A stretch of DNA of 64,000 nt from Bradyrhizobium sp. STM 3843 (GCF_000239815.1 NZ_CAFK01000246.1:1-64000), one strand, 5' to 3'. Shown: positions 54,575-64,000, counted from the first letter of the stretch. The notes: a model not told the origin generated them from the sequence alone. Numbers and translations are program-made.

Positions 54575-55897
54575 ATGTCACTTCGACAATTTTGCGCTGC
54601 CGCTGCAACTGCAGCCGCCTTGGCATTCACGGCCGCCTCGCCGGCTCATGCCGTGACCGAGATTCAGTGGTGGCACGCGATGACGGGCGCGAACAATGAC
54701 GTCATCGTCAAGCTCGCCAATGATTTCAACGCGTCGCAGAGCGACTACAAGGTGGTCCCGACCTACAAGGGCAACTACGCCGATACTATGAATGCCGGCA
54801 TCGCCGCCTTCCGTGCCGGTAACGCGCCGCACATCATGCAGGTGTTCGAGGTCGGCACCGCGACCATGATGGCCGCAACCGGCGCTGTGAAGCCGGTCTA
54901 CAAGCTGATGCAGGAGGCCGGGGAGAAGTTCGATCCCAAGAGCTACCTGCCCGCGATCACCGGCTATTACTCGACCTCGAAGGGCGAGATGCTGTCGTTC
55001 CCCTTCAATTCGTCCTCCACAGTCATGTGGATCAATCTCGATGCGCTGAAAAAGGCCAACATCGCCGAGATTCCGAAGACCTGGCCGGAAGTCTTCGACG
55101 ATGCGAAGAAGCTGAAGGCTGCCGGCTATTCCACCTGCGGCTTCTCCGGCTCGTGGGTCACCTGGGTCAATCTCGAGCAGCTCTCGGCCTGGCACAACGT
55201 GCCGCTCGCCAGCAAGGCCAACGGCCTCGACGGCTTCGACACGGTTCTCGAGTTCAACGGGCCGCTGCAGGTCAAGCACCTGGAGAACCTGGTCGAGCTG
55301 CAGAAGGACAAGACTTACGACTATGCCGGCCGCACCAACACCGGCGAAGGCCGCTTCACCTCGGGCGAATGCCCGATCTACCTGACCTCGTCGTCGTTCT
55401 TCGGCAACGTCAAGGCCCAGGCCAAGTTCAACTTCACGGCGGCGCCGATGCCCTATTACCCCGACGTGAAGGGCGCCCCGCAGAACTCCATCATCGGCGG
55501 CGCCTCGCTCTGGGTCATGGGCGGCAAAACCGCAGAGGAATATAAGGGCGTCGCCAAATTCCTGACCTTCCTCTCGGACACCGACCGTCAGGTCTACATC
55601 CACAAGGAGTCCGGCTATCTGCCGATCACCAAGGCGGCCTACGAGAAGGCCAAGGCGGAAGGATTCTACAAGGACCAGCCCTACCTCGAAACGCCGCTGC
55701 TCGAACTGACCAACAAGGAGCCGACCGAAAATTCGCGCGGGCTGCGGCTCGGCAACATGGTACAGCTCCGTGATGTCTGGTCCGAAGAGATCGAGCAGGC
55801 GCTCGCCGGCAAGAAGACCGCCAAGCAGGCGCTGGATGCCGCCGTCGAGCGCGGCAACCAGATGCTGCGGCAGTTCGAAAAGACGGCCGTGAAGTGA
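54575..55897 (+). CDS. ugpB: sn-Glycerol-3-phosphate ABC transporter, substrate-binding protein
   Basis: A 440-residue periplasmic binding protein with a signal peptide (about 1-27, ending SPAHA). It matches UgpB: IQWWHAMTGAN, YKVVPTYKGNY and GIAAFRAGNAPHIMQVFEVGT. It binds glycerol-3-phosphate and glycerophosphodiesters. The ATG at 54575 follows GGGAGG nine bases upstream; the frame opens nine codons earlier. First gene of a ugpBAEC run. Confidence 0.95.
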   Translation: MSLRQFCAAAATAAALAFTAASPAHAVTEIQWWHAMTGANNDVIVKLANDFNASQSDYKVVPTYKGNYADTMNAGIAAFRAGNAPHIMQVFEVGTATMMAATGAVKPVYKLMQEAGEKFDPKSYLPAITGYYSTSKGEMLSFPFNSSSTVMWINLDALKKANIAEIPKTWPEVFDDAKKLKAAGYSTCGFSGSWVTWVNLEQLSAWHNVPLASKANGLDGFDTVLEFNGPLQVKHLENLVELQKDKTYDYAGRTNTGEGRFTSGECPIYLTSSSFFGNVKAQAKFNFTAAPMPYYPDVKGAPQNSIIGGASLWVMGGKTAEEYKGVAKFLTFLSDTDRQVYIHKESGYLPITKAAYEKAKAEGFYKDQPYLETPLLELTNKEPTENSRGLRLGNMVQLRDVWSEEIEQALAGKKTAKQALDAAVERGNQMLRQFEKTAVK

Positions 55898-55944
55898 GGC
55901 CGTGAGCGGCAGGCCCGAATTGACGGCCTGCCGCTCCAATCACC

Positions 55945-56826
55945 ATGCAGAAGAACGCGATTTTCCAGTCAAGGCTGTTGCCCTACGCGCTGATTGCGCC
56001 CCAGCTCGCGATCGTGCTGATCTTTTTCTACTGGCCCGCGGCGCAAGCCGTCGTGCAGTCGTTCCTGCTGCAGGACGCGTTCGGACTTTCGACCAGCTTC
56101 GTCTGGTTTGAGAACTATCAGGACCTGCTGCAGGACGCCGATTACTTCGCCACGATCGGTCGTACCTTCGCGTTCTCATTCGCGATCGCGTTCTCGTCCC
56201 TCTCCTTTGCGCTGCTGCTCGCCGTGATGGCGGATAAGCCGCTACGTGGCGGCACGCTGTATCGGACGCTGCTGATCTGGCCCTATGCGGTGGCTCCGCC
56301 GGTCGTCGGCGTGCTCTGGATCTTCATGCTGCACCCCTCGCTCGGCGTGCTCGCCCGCTATTTGCGCGCGATGGGCGTCGACTGGAATCCCCTGCTCGAC
56401 GGCAATCAGGCGGCGCTGCTGATCATCCTGGCGGCCGCCTGGAAGCAGATTTCCTACAACTTCCTGTTCTTTCTCGCCGGCCTGCAGAGCATCCCGAGAA
56501 GCGTGATCGAGGCTGCCGCGATCGACGGCGCCCGCCCGATGCGACGCTTCTGGACCGTGATCTTCCCGCTGCTGTCGCCGACCATCTTCTTCCTGCTGGT
56601 CGTCAACATCGTCTACGCCTTCTTCGACACATTCGGCATCATCGACACGATGACCCGCGGCGGCCCCGGCAAGTCGACGGTCACGCTGGTCTACAAGGTC
56701 TATACCGAGGGTCTGATCGGCGGCAATCTCGGCTCCTCGGCGGCGCAGTCGGTGATCCTGATGGTGATCGTCATCGTGCTGACGGCGGTCCAATTCCGCT
56801 TCGTCGAACGCAAGGTGACCTACTGA
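55945..56826 (+). CDS. ugpA: sn-Glycerol-3-phosphate ABC transporter, permease UgpA
   Basis: A 293-residue membrane permease with six helices. The ABC EAA loop reads IEAAAIDGARPMRRFWTVIFP. It forms the channel with UgpE. Its stop shares one base with the ugpE start (TGATG), so translation is coupled. It begins 47 bases after ugpB. Confidence 0.95.
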   Translation: MQKNAIFQSRLLPYALIAPQLAIVLIFFYWPAAQAVVQSFLLQDAFGLSTSFVWFENYQDLLQDADYFATIGRTFAFSFAIAFSSLSFALLLAVMADKPLRGGTLYRTLLIWPYAVAPPVVGVLWIFMLHPSLGVLARYLRAMGVDWNPLLDGNQAALLIILAAAWKQISYNFLFFLAGLQSIPRSVIEAAAIDGARPMRRFWTVIFPLLSPTIFFLLVVNIVYAFFDTFGIIDTMTRGGPGKSTVTLVYKVYTEGLIGGNLGSSAAQSVILMVIVIVLTAVQFRFVERKVTY

Positions 56827-57674
56827 TGGTCGAGCAAGAGGGCATTCGGCGCTACGTCGCCCATCTCATCCTGTGGATCGGGATCGCCATCGTCGCCTTC
56901 CCGGTCTACCTCGCCTTCATCGCCTCGACGCAGGACAATGCCGTGATCGCCAACGGGCAGATGTCGCTGCTGCCGGGCGGCCATTTCCTGCAGACCTACT
57001 ACCAGACCATTTTCGTCGGGACGAGCGGCACCACCCGCGAGCCGGTCGCCACCATGCTGCTGAACTCGCTGGTGATGGCGCTGTTGATCGCGGTCGGCAA
57101 GATCGCGATCTCGATCATCTCGGCCTATGCGATCGTCTATTTCCGCTTTCCGTTCCGGATGCCGATCTTCTGGGTGATCTTCATCACCCTGATGCTGCCG
57201 GTGGAAGTGCGCATCTATCCGACCTACAAGATCACGGCCGACCTGCACATGCTCGACAGCTATGCCGGCCTGGCCCTGCCCTTGATCGCATCCGCCACCG
57301 CAACCCTGCTGTTCCGGCAGTTCTTCATGACCGTGCCGGACGAACTCCTGGAAGCCTCGCGCATCGACGGCGCAGGTCCCTTGCGCTTCTTCTGGGATAC
57401 GCTGCTGCCGCTGTCGCGCACCAACATGGCGGCGCTGTTCGTCGTGCTCTTCATCTTCGGCTGGAACCAGTATCTCTGGCCGCTGCTGATCACCACCCGC
57501 GATGACATGCAGACCATCCAGATCGGCATCCGCAAGATGATCACCACCACCGACGCGCTGACCGAGTGGCCCGTGGTGATGGCGACCGCCGTGCTCGCAA
57601 TGCTCCCGCCGGTGTTCGTCGTCGTCGTCATGCAGAAGCTGTTCGTGCGCGGATTGGTGGAGACGGAAAAATGA
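56826..57674 (+). CDS. ugpE: sn-Glycerol-3-phosphate ABC transporter, permease UgpE
   Basis: A 282-residue membrane permease with six helices and the EAA loop ELLEASRIDGAGPLRFFWDT. It pairs with UgpA and contacts the ATPase through this loop. It overlaps ugpA by one base and precedes ugpC across a 102-base gap that holds a repeat. Confidence 0.95.
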   Translation: MVEQEGIRRYVAHLILWIGIAIVAFPVYLAFIASTQDNAVIANGQMSLLPGGHFLQTYYQTIFVGTSGTTREPVATMLLNSLVMALLIAVGKIAISIISAYAIVYFRFPFRMPIFWVIFITLMLPVEVRIYPTYKITADLHMLDSYAGLALPLIASATATLLFRQFFMTVPDELLEASRIDGAGPLRFFWDTLLPLSRTNMAALFVVLFIFGWNQYLWPLLITTRDDMQTIQIGIRKMITTTDALTEWPVVMATAVLAMLPPVFVVVVMQKLFVRGLVETEK

Positions 57675-57694
57675 GAGGGCAAATCGCGAGTGGT

Positions 57695-57763
57695 GAATGG
57701 CGAATAGAGATTCCCGCCGACGCTGACGCCTGCCCCCTATTCGCTACTTCTTATTCGCCATTC
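57695..57763. repeat. Inverted repeat between ugpE and ugpC
   Basis: gaatggcgaata (57695-57706) and tattcgccattc (57752-57763) are perfect 12-bp inverted arms, with similar flanking gcgaat/attcgc words. It lies inside the operon and may be a small dispersed repeat or a partial terminator; there is no T run. Confidence 0.55.
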
Positions 57764-57776
57764 GCTGGACATCCCC

Positions 57777-58880
<1,104 letters not shown>

Positions 58881-58919
58881 CCCGTTCGAGACACACGCGG
58901 TTTAGGGGTTGGGCGGGCG

Positions 58920-58949
58920 CTTGAACCGCCCGGGGCTCGTGCCCATATT
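58920..58949 (+). promoter_or_regulatory. RpoH (sigma-32) promoter of hsp20
   Basis: CTTGAA (58920-58925), a 17-base spacer, then CCATATT (58943-58949) matches the alphaproteobacterial RpoH consensus CTTGAA-N17-CCATNT. It predicts a transcript start about 60 bases before the hsp20 start codon. Confidence 0.8.
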
Positions 58950-58984
58950 GCTGTCCAAGGGGTGCCGACAGGGCCCTGAAACGT

Positions 58985-59008
58985 CAAAGTCGCTTCGAGA
59001 GGACTTTG
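58985..59008 (+). ncRNA. ROSE-like RNA thermometer hairpin in the hsp20 leader
   Basis: caaagtc (58985-58991) pairs with gactttg (59002-59008) and encloses the Shine-Dalgarno AGAGGA. Opposite it lies TCGCT, matching the U(U/C)GCU motif that defines ROSE thermometers, where it forms a G-G pair with the Shine-Dalgarno. Heat would open it and allow translation. The match is short, so the call is probable. Confidence 0.72.
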
Positions 59009-59014
59009 TAAACT

Positions 59015-59440
59015 ATGTCTCGTGTTCCTACGCTTTCCAGTCCGTTTCTGCTGGGATTCGACGAGATCGAGCGCGTGCTCGACCGCGTCGTCAAAGGTGC
59101 CGACGGCTATCCGCCCTACAATATCGAGCGGTTCGAACGCACCAATGGCCAGCCCGAACGCCTGAGGATCACGCTGGCGGTCGCCGGTTTTACCCGCGAC
59201 CAACTCGATGTCACCATTGAGGAAAACCAGCTCGTAATCCGCGGCCGGCAGCAGGACGACAAGACCCGGCAATACATCCATCGCGGCATTGCCGCGCGCC
59301 ACTTCCAGCGCACGTTCGTGCTGGCGGAGGGGATGCAGGTGCTGGGTGCGGATCTGAAGAACGGGCTGTTGTCGATCGACCTGGTCCGGCCGGAGCCGGA
59401 GCGGATTGTTAAGACAATCGCTATCAATGAACACGAATAA
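59015..59440 (+). CDS. Small heat-shock protein (Hsp20, class A type)
   Basis: A 141-residue alpha-crystallin-type chaperone. The N-terminal arm is SPFLLGFDEIERVLDR; the crystallin domain runs from about PPYNIERFE to LKNGLLSIDLVRP, with the conserved A-x-x-x-N-G-x-L motif as DLKNGLLSIDL. It holds unfolding proteins for refolding. The I-x-I tail motif is IAINEHE-like and weak. Heat control is suggested by an RpoH promoter and a ROSE-like leader. Confidence 0.94.
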   Translation: MSRVPTLSSPFLLGFDEIERVLDRVVKGADGYPPYNIERFERTNGQPERLRITLAVAGFTRDQLDVTIEENQLVIRGRQQDDKTRQYIHRGIAARHFQRTFVLAEGMQVLGADLKNGLLSIDLVRPEPERIVKTIAINEHE

Positions 59441-59503
59441 TAGTTGGTATGGAACGAGTAGCGGACTCGACCGCTTAAGACTCAAAGATGAGGAGTCGAG
59501 ACC

Positions 59504-59767
59504 ATGAACGAGAGTAACGTTGCGTCTCAATTCGGCGTCTCCGCGGAGTCGCTGGCCAGTTTGGGCGAAGGTCACATCGCCTATGTGAAGCAGATCAGGT
59601 CCGAGGATGTGCCCGGACTGTTTCCGCAGGCACCGCAAATAGCGCCGGGACTGAAGCTGTTCGCACTGCATGCCGCCGACGGCACGCCGATCATGCTCAC
59701 CGATAGCCGCGAAGCCGCGATTGCCAATGCATGGAGCCACGAGCTCCAGGCCGTGAGCGTGCACTGA
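59504..59767 (+). CDS. DUF1150-family protein
   Basis: An 87-residue protein with the DUF1150 layout: ESLASLGEGHIAYVKQI, then LFALHAADGTPIMLTDSREAAIANAW. It is predicted soluble and often lies after an hsp20 gene in Rhizobiales, as here (63 bases). It probably shares the heat-induced transcript. Function unknown. Confidence 0.85.
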   Translation: MNESNVASQFGVSAESLASLGEGHIAYVKQIRSEDVPGLFPQAPQIAPGLKLFALHAADGTPIMLTDSREAAIANAWSHELQAVSVH

Positions 59768-59830
59768 CGAACGGTCTCGCCGCCATCGAGCGGCGGTCGA
59801 TGCCAGCGTGATTTGAGCTTGATGGAGATG

Positions 59831-59868
59831 CGCGGATCTGTCCTTTAGACAGCTCCGCGTATTTTTTT
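59831..59868 (+). terminator. Rho-independent terminator of the hsp20 unit
   Basis: gcggatctgtc (59832-59842) pairs with gacagctccgc (59848-59858), with one mismatch, around cttta; a run of seven T's follows. It ends the hsp20-DUF1150 unit only seven bases before the next start codon. Confidence 0.85.
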
Positions 59869-59875
59869 GCCTGCG

Positions 59876-60391
59876 ATGACAGAAGCGCTGCTCACGTCCA
59901 TCACGTCTGCGGATGTCGCCGCGCCGCTTGGCGCCGCGCTGCTCGCGCTCAACAATGCGCATGCCACCGAGCTGTCATGGCTCGACGTAGACGGGCTCGC
60001 GCAGTTGGTCGCGCAGGCCCATGTCGCCTGGCGCATCGGGGAGGCCGACGCGCTGCTGATCGCGCTCGATCAGAACGCCGTCTATGACAACCCGAACTTC
60101 CAATGGTTTCGCGCGCGCTATCCGCGCTTTGTCTATGTCGACCGCATCGTGGTGGCGCCCTCGGCGCGCGGATGCGGTCTGGCGCGGCAGCTTTATGGCA
60201 CGCTGATTAAGAAGGCCGGCGCCGCCGGTCACCAGCGCATCGTCTGCGAAGTCAACCTCGAGCCGCCGAATCCGCACTCCGATCGCTTTCACGCCGGGCT
60301 GGGCTTTGCCGAGGTGGGCTCGGCCAGCATTCACCGCGGCACCAAGACGGTGCGCTATCTGGCGCGCGAGCTGCCTTGCGAGCTGCCTTGA
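59876..60391 (+). CDS. GNAT-family N-acetyltransferase
   Basis: A 171-residue acetyltransferase with motif A as VDRIVVAPSARGCGLARQLY and a C-terminal RFHAGLGFAEVG. The N-terminal 60 residues are alanine-rich. The likely substrate is an amine or a protein. The start is uncertain: the ATG at 59876 lacks a ribosome site and lies just after the terminator's T run, so expression may be low or the start further inside. A TTG three codons earlier is possible. Confidence 0.75.
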   Translation: MTEALLTSITSADVAAPLGAALLALNNAHATELSWLDVDGLAQLVAQAHVAWRIGEADALLIALDQNAVYDNPNFQWFRARYPRFVYVDRIVVAPSARGCGLARQLYGTLIKKAGAAGHQRIVCEVNLEPPNPHSDRFHAGLGFAEVGSASIHRGTKTVRYLARELPCELP

Positions 60392-60404
60392 ATGTGATGC
60401 GGCA

Positions 60405-60866
60405 TCAGGCCGCGGAGGCCGGGGGCAGCGCCAGGACGGAATAGATCGCCTGGGCGTCACGGGACGCCCGCAGCTTCTTGGCGACGTCCTGGTCGCGCAG
60501 CAGCCGCGCAATGCGCGCCAGCGCCTTCAGGTGGTCGGCACCGGCCCCTTCGGGGGCCAGCAGCAGAAAGATCAGGTCGACCGGCTGGCCGTCCATGGCC
60601 TCGAAATCGATCGGCCGTTCCAACCGGGCGAACAGGCCGAACAGCTTCTCCAGCTTCGGCAGCTTGCCGTGGGGGATTGCGACGCCGTAGCCGACCGCCG
60701 TGGTGCCGAGCTTCTCGCGCTGCAAAAGCACCTCGAAGACGGTTCGCTCGCTCTGCCCGGTCAGCGCCGCGGCGCGCGCGGCCAGTTCCTGCAGCGCCTG
60801 CTTCTTGCTGTTGACCTTCAATGCGGGAAGAATCGCCTCGGGTGCGACCAGATCGGTAATCGGCAT
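60405..60866 (-). CDS. ptsN: PTS IIA-like nitrogen-regulatory protein
   Basis: A 153-residue EIIA-Ntr. The phosphorylated histidine is H66 in GVAIPHGK. It takes part in the nitrogen-related phosphotransferase chain (PtsP-PtsO-PtsN), affecting potassium transport, kinases and stress. The order rpoN-hpf-ptsN is standard. The ATG at 60866 is chosen over a frame that opens 21 codons upstream. Confidence 0.96.
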   Translation of the reverse strand: MPITDLVAPEAILPALKVNSKKQALQELAARAAALTGQSERTVFEVLLQREKLGTTAVGYGVAIPHGKLPKLEKLFGLFARLERPIDFEAMDGQPVDLIFLLLAPEGAGADHLKALARIARLLRDQDVAKKLRASRDAQAIYSVLALPPASAA

Positions 60867-61115
60867 AGGGCGTTCCGAGGTGAATGAACCGTCAAGGGGC
60901 GAAAATAGGTCGGGACCGACCAGCGTCAAGGAGCTGAGGCGCGGGGCGGTTCGCCCGCCCGGGTCCGGTGCGAGGGGCTTCTACCCCAACGCAACGGCCG
61001 TGCCAACTCCCGCAAGCATGTTCCCAGGGCCTATCCTTAAGATCATTGGACGACGTCCGAAACCCGCCTCTTTTCGCTTCCGGGAGCGAAAAATCGCCAA
61101 AGGAGGCTGCAGTTC

Positions 61116-61718
61116 CTACGACTTCACGGCGGGGGGATCCACCCAGCCGATATTACCGTCCGCGCGGCGGTAAATCACGTTGATCCGCCCGCTGGAGCCG
61201 TGCTGGAACACCAGGCAGGAGGCGCCCGACAGATCCAGCTCCAGCACCGCCTCGGAGACCGACAGCCGCTTCAGCGCCGTGGTCGCCTCGGCGATGATCA
61301 CGGGGCTGTAGGCGGAGACCTCCTCATCGCCCTCGGCGGGCGCCTCGATCACATAGCTCGGCACGTCCAGCGCCAGCGTCTCCAGGTCGGCGAGCGCCGC
61401 ATTGGCGGCGTGCGTCTTGCGCGCGGAGCGATCCTTGAGCCGGCTCTTGTAGCGGCGCAGCCGCTTCTCGATCATCAGCAAAGCCTGGTCGGCGCTGGCA
61501 TAGGCGTCCGGCGCATTGGCGTCCGCTTCCAACGTGATCCCGGAATCGAGATGCAGCGCGCAATCGGTCCTGAAGCCGAAGCCGTCCTTGGAGAGCGTGA
61601 TGTGGCCGGAGTAATTACCGTCGAAATATTTGCTCAGCACCTCCGCCGTGCGTTCGCTGACGCGCCCGCGCAGCGCCTCGCCGACGCTAATGCTCTTGCC
61701 GGAGATTCGCAGGGTCAT
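61116..61718 (-). CDS. hpf: Ribosome hibernation promoting factor, long form
   Basis: A 200-residue long-form HPF. The N-terminal S30AE domain (MTLRISGKSISVG to about 105) binds the ribosome; the C-terminal domain (about 140-195, LSVSEAVLELDLSGASCLVF) drives dimerisation of 70S to 100S. It silences ribosomes in stationary phase. It follows rpoN on the same strand. Confidence 0.95.
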   Translation of the reverse strand: MTLRISGKSISVGEALRGRVSERTAEVLSKYFDGNYSGHITLSKDGFGFRTDCALHLDSGITLEADANAPDAYASADQALLMIEKRLRRYKSRLKDRSARKTHAANAALADLETLALDVPSYVIEAPAEGDEEVSAYSPVIIAEATTALKRLSVSEAVLELDLSGASCLVFQHGSSGRINVIYRRADGNIGWVDPPAVKS

Positions 61719-61817
61719 TTGCAGCCTCGATCAATGTCCACCGAGGTCGAGACTAATCCGATTTGCGCAAGGCGCAAATCCGCGAAAGTCCCATATTGCC
61801 GCGCTGTCAGACCGCTG

Positions 61818-63446
61818 TCAGGCCGGGGCAGCATCCCGGGAACGGTCGGTGCCGGACGGCGCTGAGAGTGCATGCGCGAGCATGTTCTGCTTGTCGCGCC
61901 GCCGCTGCACCGAAGACGGAATCCGCATCGCCTCCCGGTATTTCGCGACCGTGCGGCGGGCGATGTCGATACCGGCTGCGCGCAGTTTTTCGACAATTGT
62001 ATCGTCGGACAGGATCGCCTGCGGATCCTCCGCATCGATCAGCTGCTTGATGTGGTGGCGGACGGCTTCCGCGGAATGCGCCTCGCCACCATCGGCGGAA
62101 GCAATCGATGCAGTGAAAAAATACTTCAGCTCGAAGGTGCCGCGATTGGTCGCCATGTATTTGTTGGCGGTGACGCGCGACACCGTTGATTCGTGCATCT
62201 GAATGGCATCCGCAACAGCCTTCAGATTCAACGGCCGCAGATGCGCGACGCCGTGGGTGAAGAAGCCGTCCTGCTGGCGCACGATCTCGGTCGCCACTTT
62301 CAGGATGGTGCGCGCGCGCTGGTCGAGCGCACGCACCAGCCAGGTCGCGTTCTGCAGGCAGTCGGTGAAATAGGACTTGTCGCCGTCCTTGCGGATCGTC
62401 TTCGACAGCTCCGAGTAATAGACTTGATTCACGAGCACGCGCGGCAGCGTGTCGCTGTTGAGCTCCACCAGCCAGCCGCCGTCGGGTCCCGGCCGCACAT
62501 AGACATCCGGCACCATGGTCTGCGTCCGCGTGGTGCCGAACTTCAGACCCGGCTTCGGATCGAGCCTGCGGATCTCGCCGATCATGTCGACGAGATCCTC
62601 GTCGTCGACACCGCAGAGCTTGCGCAAGGCGACGAAATCGCGCTTGGCGAGGAGATCGAGATGCTCGACCAACGCCTGCATCGCCGGATCGTAGCGATCG
62701 AGCTCGCGCAACTGGATCGCCAGGCACTCGCTCAAATTCCGCGCGCAGATGCCGGGCGGATCGAACTTCTGCAATTCGTTGAGCACCGCATCGACATCGG
62801 CCTGTTCGGCCCCCAGCCGGTCGGCGGCCTGGCCGAGATCGGCCGGCAGATAGCCGGCCTCGTCGACGAGGTCGATCAGGTACTGGCCGATCATGCGATC
62901 GGCCGGCGCCGTGAAGGCGACTGCCGCCTGCTCGGCGAGATGGTCGGCGAGCGTGGTCTCGGCGGCAACGAACGCCTCGAGATTGTAGTCTTCATCGCTC
63001 GAGGCGCCGCCGCCCCATTCGGTGTAGGTGGTGGGCGGCGCGTCCTGCGCGTTGCGCGCGGCAGCTTCAGCCGGCTCTTCGGAGAACACGTTGTCGAGCC
63101 CGGTGTCGAGCGTCTGCTCGATCTCGGTCCGGCTGCCGAGATCGCGGCTCATCCAGTCTTCCTGGGGCGCCTCGAAGCTTTCGCCACCGCCGCCGGCGTC
63201 AGCGAAATCCTCGCCGCCGCCTTCGGACTCCGAGAACTCGGCACGCTCCGCGGTCTGCTCGCCGGCCACCGGCGCCTCAGGTCCGTCGGCTGCGCGCTCG
63301 AGCAGCGGATTGCGCTCGAGCTCGTCTTCGACAAAGGTTGCGAGGTCGAGATTGGACAGCTGCAGCAGCTTGATGGCCTGCATCAGCTGCGGCGTCATCA
63401 CCAGCGATTGCGACTGGCGGAATTCCAATCTCTGCGTCAGCGCCAT
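61818..63446 (-). CDS. rpoN: RNA polymerase sigma-54 factor
   Basis: A 542-residue sigma-54. Region I is glutamine/leucine-rich (FRQSQSLVMTPQLMQ), region II is acidic (about 60-170), region III binds core, and the RpoN box ARRTVAKYRE is near residue 505. It drives enhancer-dependent promoters (nitrogen, flagella, dicarboxylates). Bradyrhizobium often has two rpoN copies; this is the one linked to hpf and ptsN. No second copy is in the window. Confidence 0.98.
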   Translation of the reverse strand: MALTQRLEFRQSQSLVMTPQLMQAIKLLQLSNLDLATFVEDELERNPLLERAADGPEAPVAGEQTAERAEFSESEGGGEDFADAGGGGESFEAPQEDWMSRDLGSRTEIEQTLDTGLDNVFSEEPAEAAARNAQDAPPTTYTEWGGGASSDEDYNLEAFVAAETTLADHLAEQAAVAFTAPADRMIGQYLIDLVDEAGYLPADLGQAADRLGAEQADVDAVLNELQKFDPPGICARNLSECLAIQLRELDRYDPAMQALVEHLDLLAKRDFVALRKLCGVDDEDLVDMIGEIRRLDPKPGLKFGTTRTQTMVPDVYVRPGPDGGWLVELNSDTLPRVLVNQVYYSELSKTIRKDGDKSYFTDCLQNATWLVRALDQRARTILKVATEIVRQQDGFFTHGVAHLRPLNLKAVADAIQMHESTVSRVTANKYMATNRGTFELKYFFTASIASADGGEAHSAEAVRHHIKQLIDAEDPQAILSDDTIVEKLRAAGIDIARRTVAKYREAMRIPSSVQRRRDKQNMLAHALSAPSGTDRSRDAAPA

Positions 63447-63635
63447 GGAAGCAAGAACGTTCCCTAACAGTGGTCCAATTCTTGCTTATCCTACTCTGCA
63501 TCCGATGTACACGGCTTGACGAATAAGAAAATAGGACTATGGCGCGGCTGCAATAAGTGGTTACCGGCTGCAGCGCCGCCGACGTCTACCGCGTCAAAAT
63601 CGCGAGACCAAATCACGAGACATAGCCTGCTTCAC

Positions 63636-63740
63636 CGTCATTCCGGGGCGATGCGACAGCATCGAACTCTGGTGCGCAATTGCGCACCTGGGAATCTCGA
63701 GATTCCGGGTTCAGCCCTGACGGGCTGCCCCGGAATGACG
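63636..63740. repeat. Dispersed palindromic repeat, copy 5 (ggaatctcgagattcc subtype)
   Basis: It starts cgtcattccggggc and ends ccccggaatgacg, with ggaatctcgagattcc at 63691-63706, identical to the copy at 19971. It contains inner hairpins including ggtgcgcaattgcgcacc. It lies in the 379-base gap between rpoN and lptB, otherwise gene-free. Confidence 0.75.
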
Positions 63741-63825
63741 GCGCTTGTGACACAGTAAGGCTACTTCTTTCGACAAGGCCCGGCGCTGTCGCGATCGCGA
63801 CAAGCCGACAAAAATTGCCCGAACG

Positions 63826-64000
63826 CTACAGTCGGAATTCCTCTCCCAGATAGAGCCGTCGCACGTCAGGATCGGCGACGATCTCCTCGGGGCTGCCCTC
63901 GGTCAGGATCTGGCCGGCATAGACGATATAGGCTCGGTCGGTCAGGCCGAGCGTCTCGCGCACATTGTGGTCGGTGATCAGAACGCCGATGCCGCGATTG
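63826..64000 (-). CDS. lptB: LPS export ABC transporter ATP-binding protein, C-terminal end (cut by window edge)
   Basis: The visible 57 codons read NRGIGVLITDHNVRETLGLT...DRAYIVYAG and end in YLGEEFRL with a TAG stop at 63826. LITDHNVRETL contains the switch histidine of the H-loop, and the tail matches LptB. LptB powers lipopolysaccharide export. Its place upstream of rpoN on the same strand is standard in Rhizobiales. The Walker motifs lie outside the window. Confidence 0.93.
   Translation of the reverse strand, partial: NRGIGVLITDHNVRETLGLTDRAYIVYAGQILTEGSPEEIVADPDVRRLYLGEEFRL

Noticed and set aside
54578..55939. 453-codon open frame antisense to ugpB
   Set aside because: Opposite a well-supported binding-protein gene; no domain visible.

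Overview
The window is a high-GC alphaproteobacterial chromosome segment, most likely Bradyrhizobium or a close relative in the Nitrobacteraceae. This rests on remembered gene order and protein families, not on a search. The supporting gene orders are lptB-rpoN-hpf-ptsN, addB-addA-trxA, trpF-trpB-trpA-accD-folC, ihfB next to sppA, rpsA-cmk-aroA followed by a FYDLN-acid protein, and an RpoH-type promoter with a ROSE-like leader before a small heat-shock gene. There is no transposase, prophage or CRISPR array. Genes are dense on both strands, and most gaps hold either regulatory inverted repeats or dispersed palindromic repeats.

Layout. 1-5018: start of argG, a PAP2 phosphatase, a small membrane protein, rlmN, an IalB-family secreted protein and a quinone oxidoreductase. 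5019-10451: an AT-richer control region, a Sel1-type membrane protein, two TAXI-family binding proteins (one secreted, one double-anchored in the membrane), a YkvA-type protein and phhB. 10521-16275: phoD behind a candidate Pho box, an orphan receiver protein divergent from a Crp/Fnr regulator, then a tightly overlapping four-gene unit of an Lgt-like protein, a tetraether-synthase-like radical SAM enzyme and two paralogous small membrane proteins. 16276-30626: typA, an amine oxidase, a LysR regulator with a YeiH-type exporter, a hydrolase/DUF2269/SDR-DoxX/DCC operon, a GNAT protein, ppa, an M20 peptidase, a PilZ protein and murU.

30627-44685: addB-addA-trxA (break repair plus thioredoxin), a LigC-like DNA ligase, a phosphoesterase, and on the minus strand trpF-trpB-trpA-accD-folC. 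44747-51547: lapA, ihfB, sppA, rpsA, cmk, aroA, a FYDLN-acid protein and tRNA-Ala(GGC). 51689-58880: a GIY-YIG protein, the ohrR/ohr peroxide switch, a CoA-transferase and the complete ugpBAEC glycerol-3-phosphate importer behind a candidate Pho box. 58920-64000: hsp20 with an RpoH promoter and a ROSE-like thermometer, a DUF1150 gene, a GNAT protein, ptsN, hpf, rpoN and the end of lptB.

How genes work together. phoD and ugpBAEC look co-regulated for phosphate scavenging. ohrR/ohr form a self-contained peroxide switch. addAB is the double-strand-break nuclease-helicase. trpFBA are translationally coupled. The least explained and most interesting unit is 13653-16275: a lipid-modifying-type membrane protein whose canonical Lgt residues are changed, coupled to a radical SAM protein resembling the archaeal lipid-tail coupling enzyme Tes.
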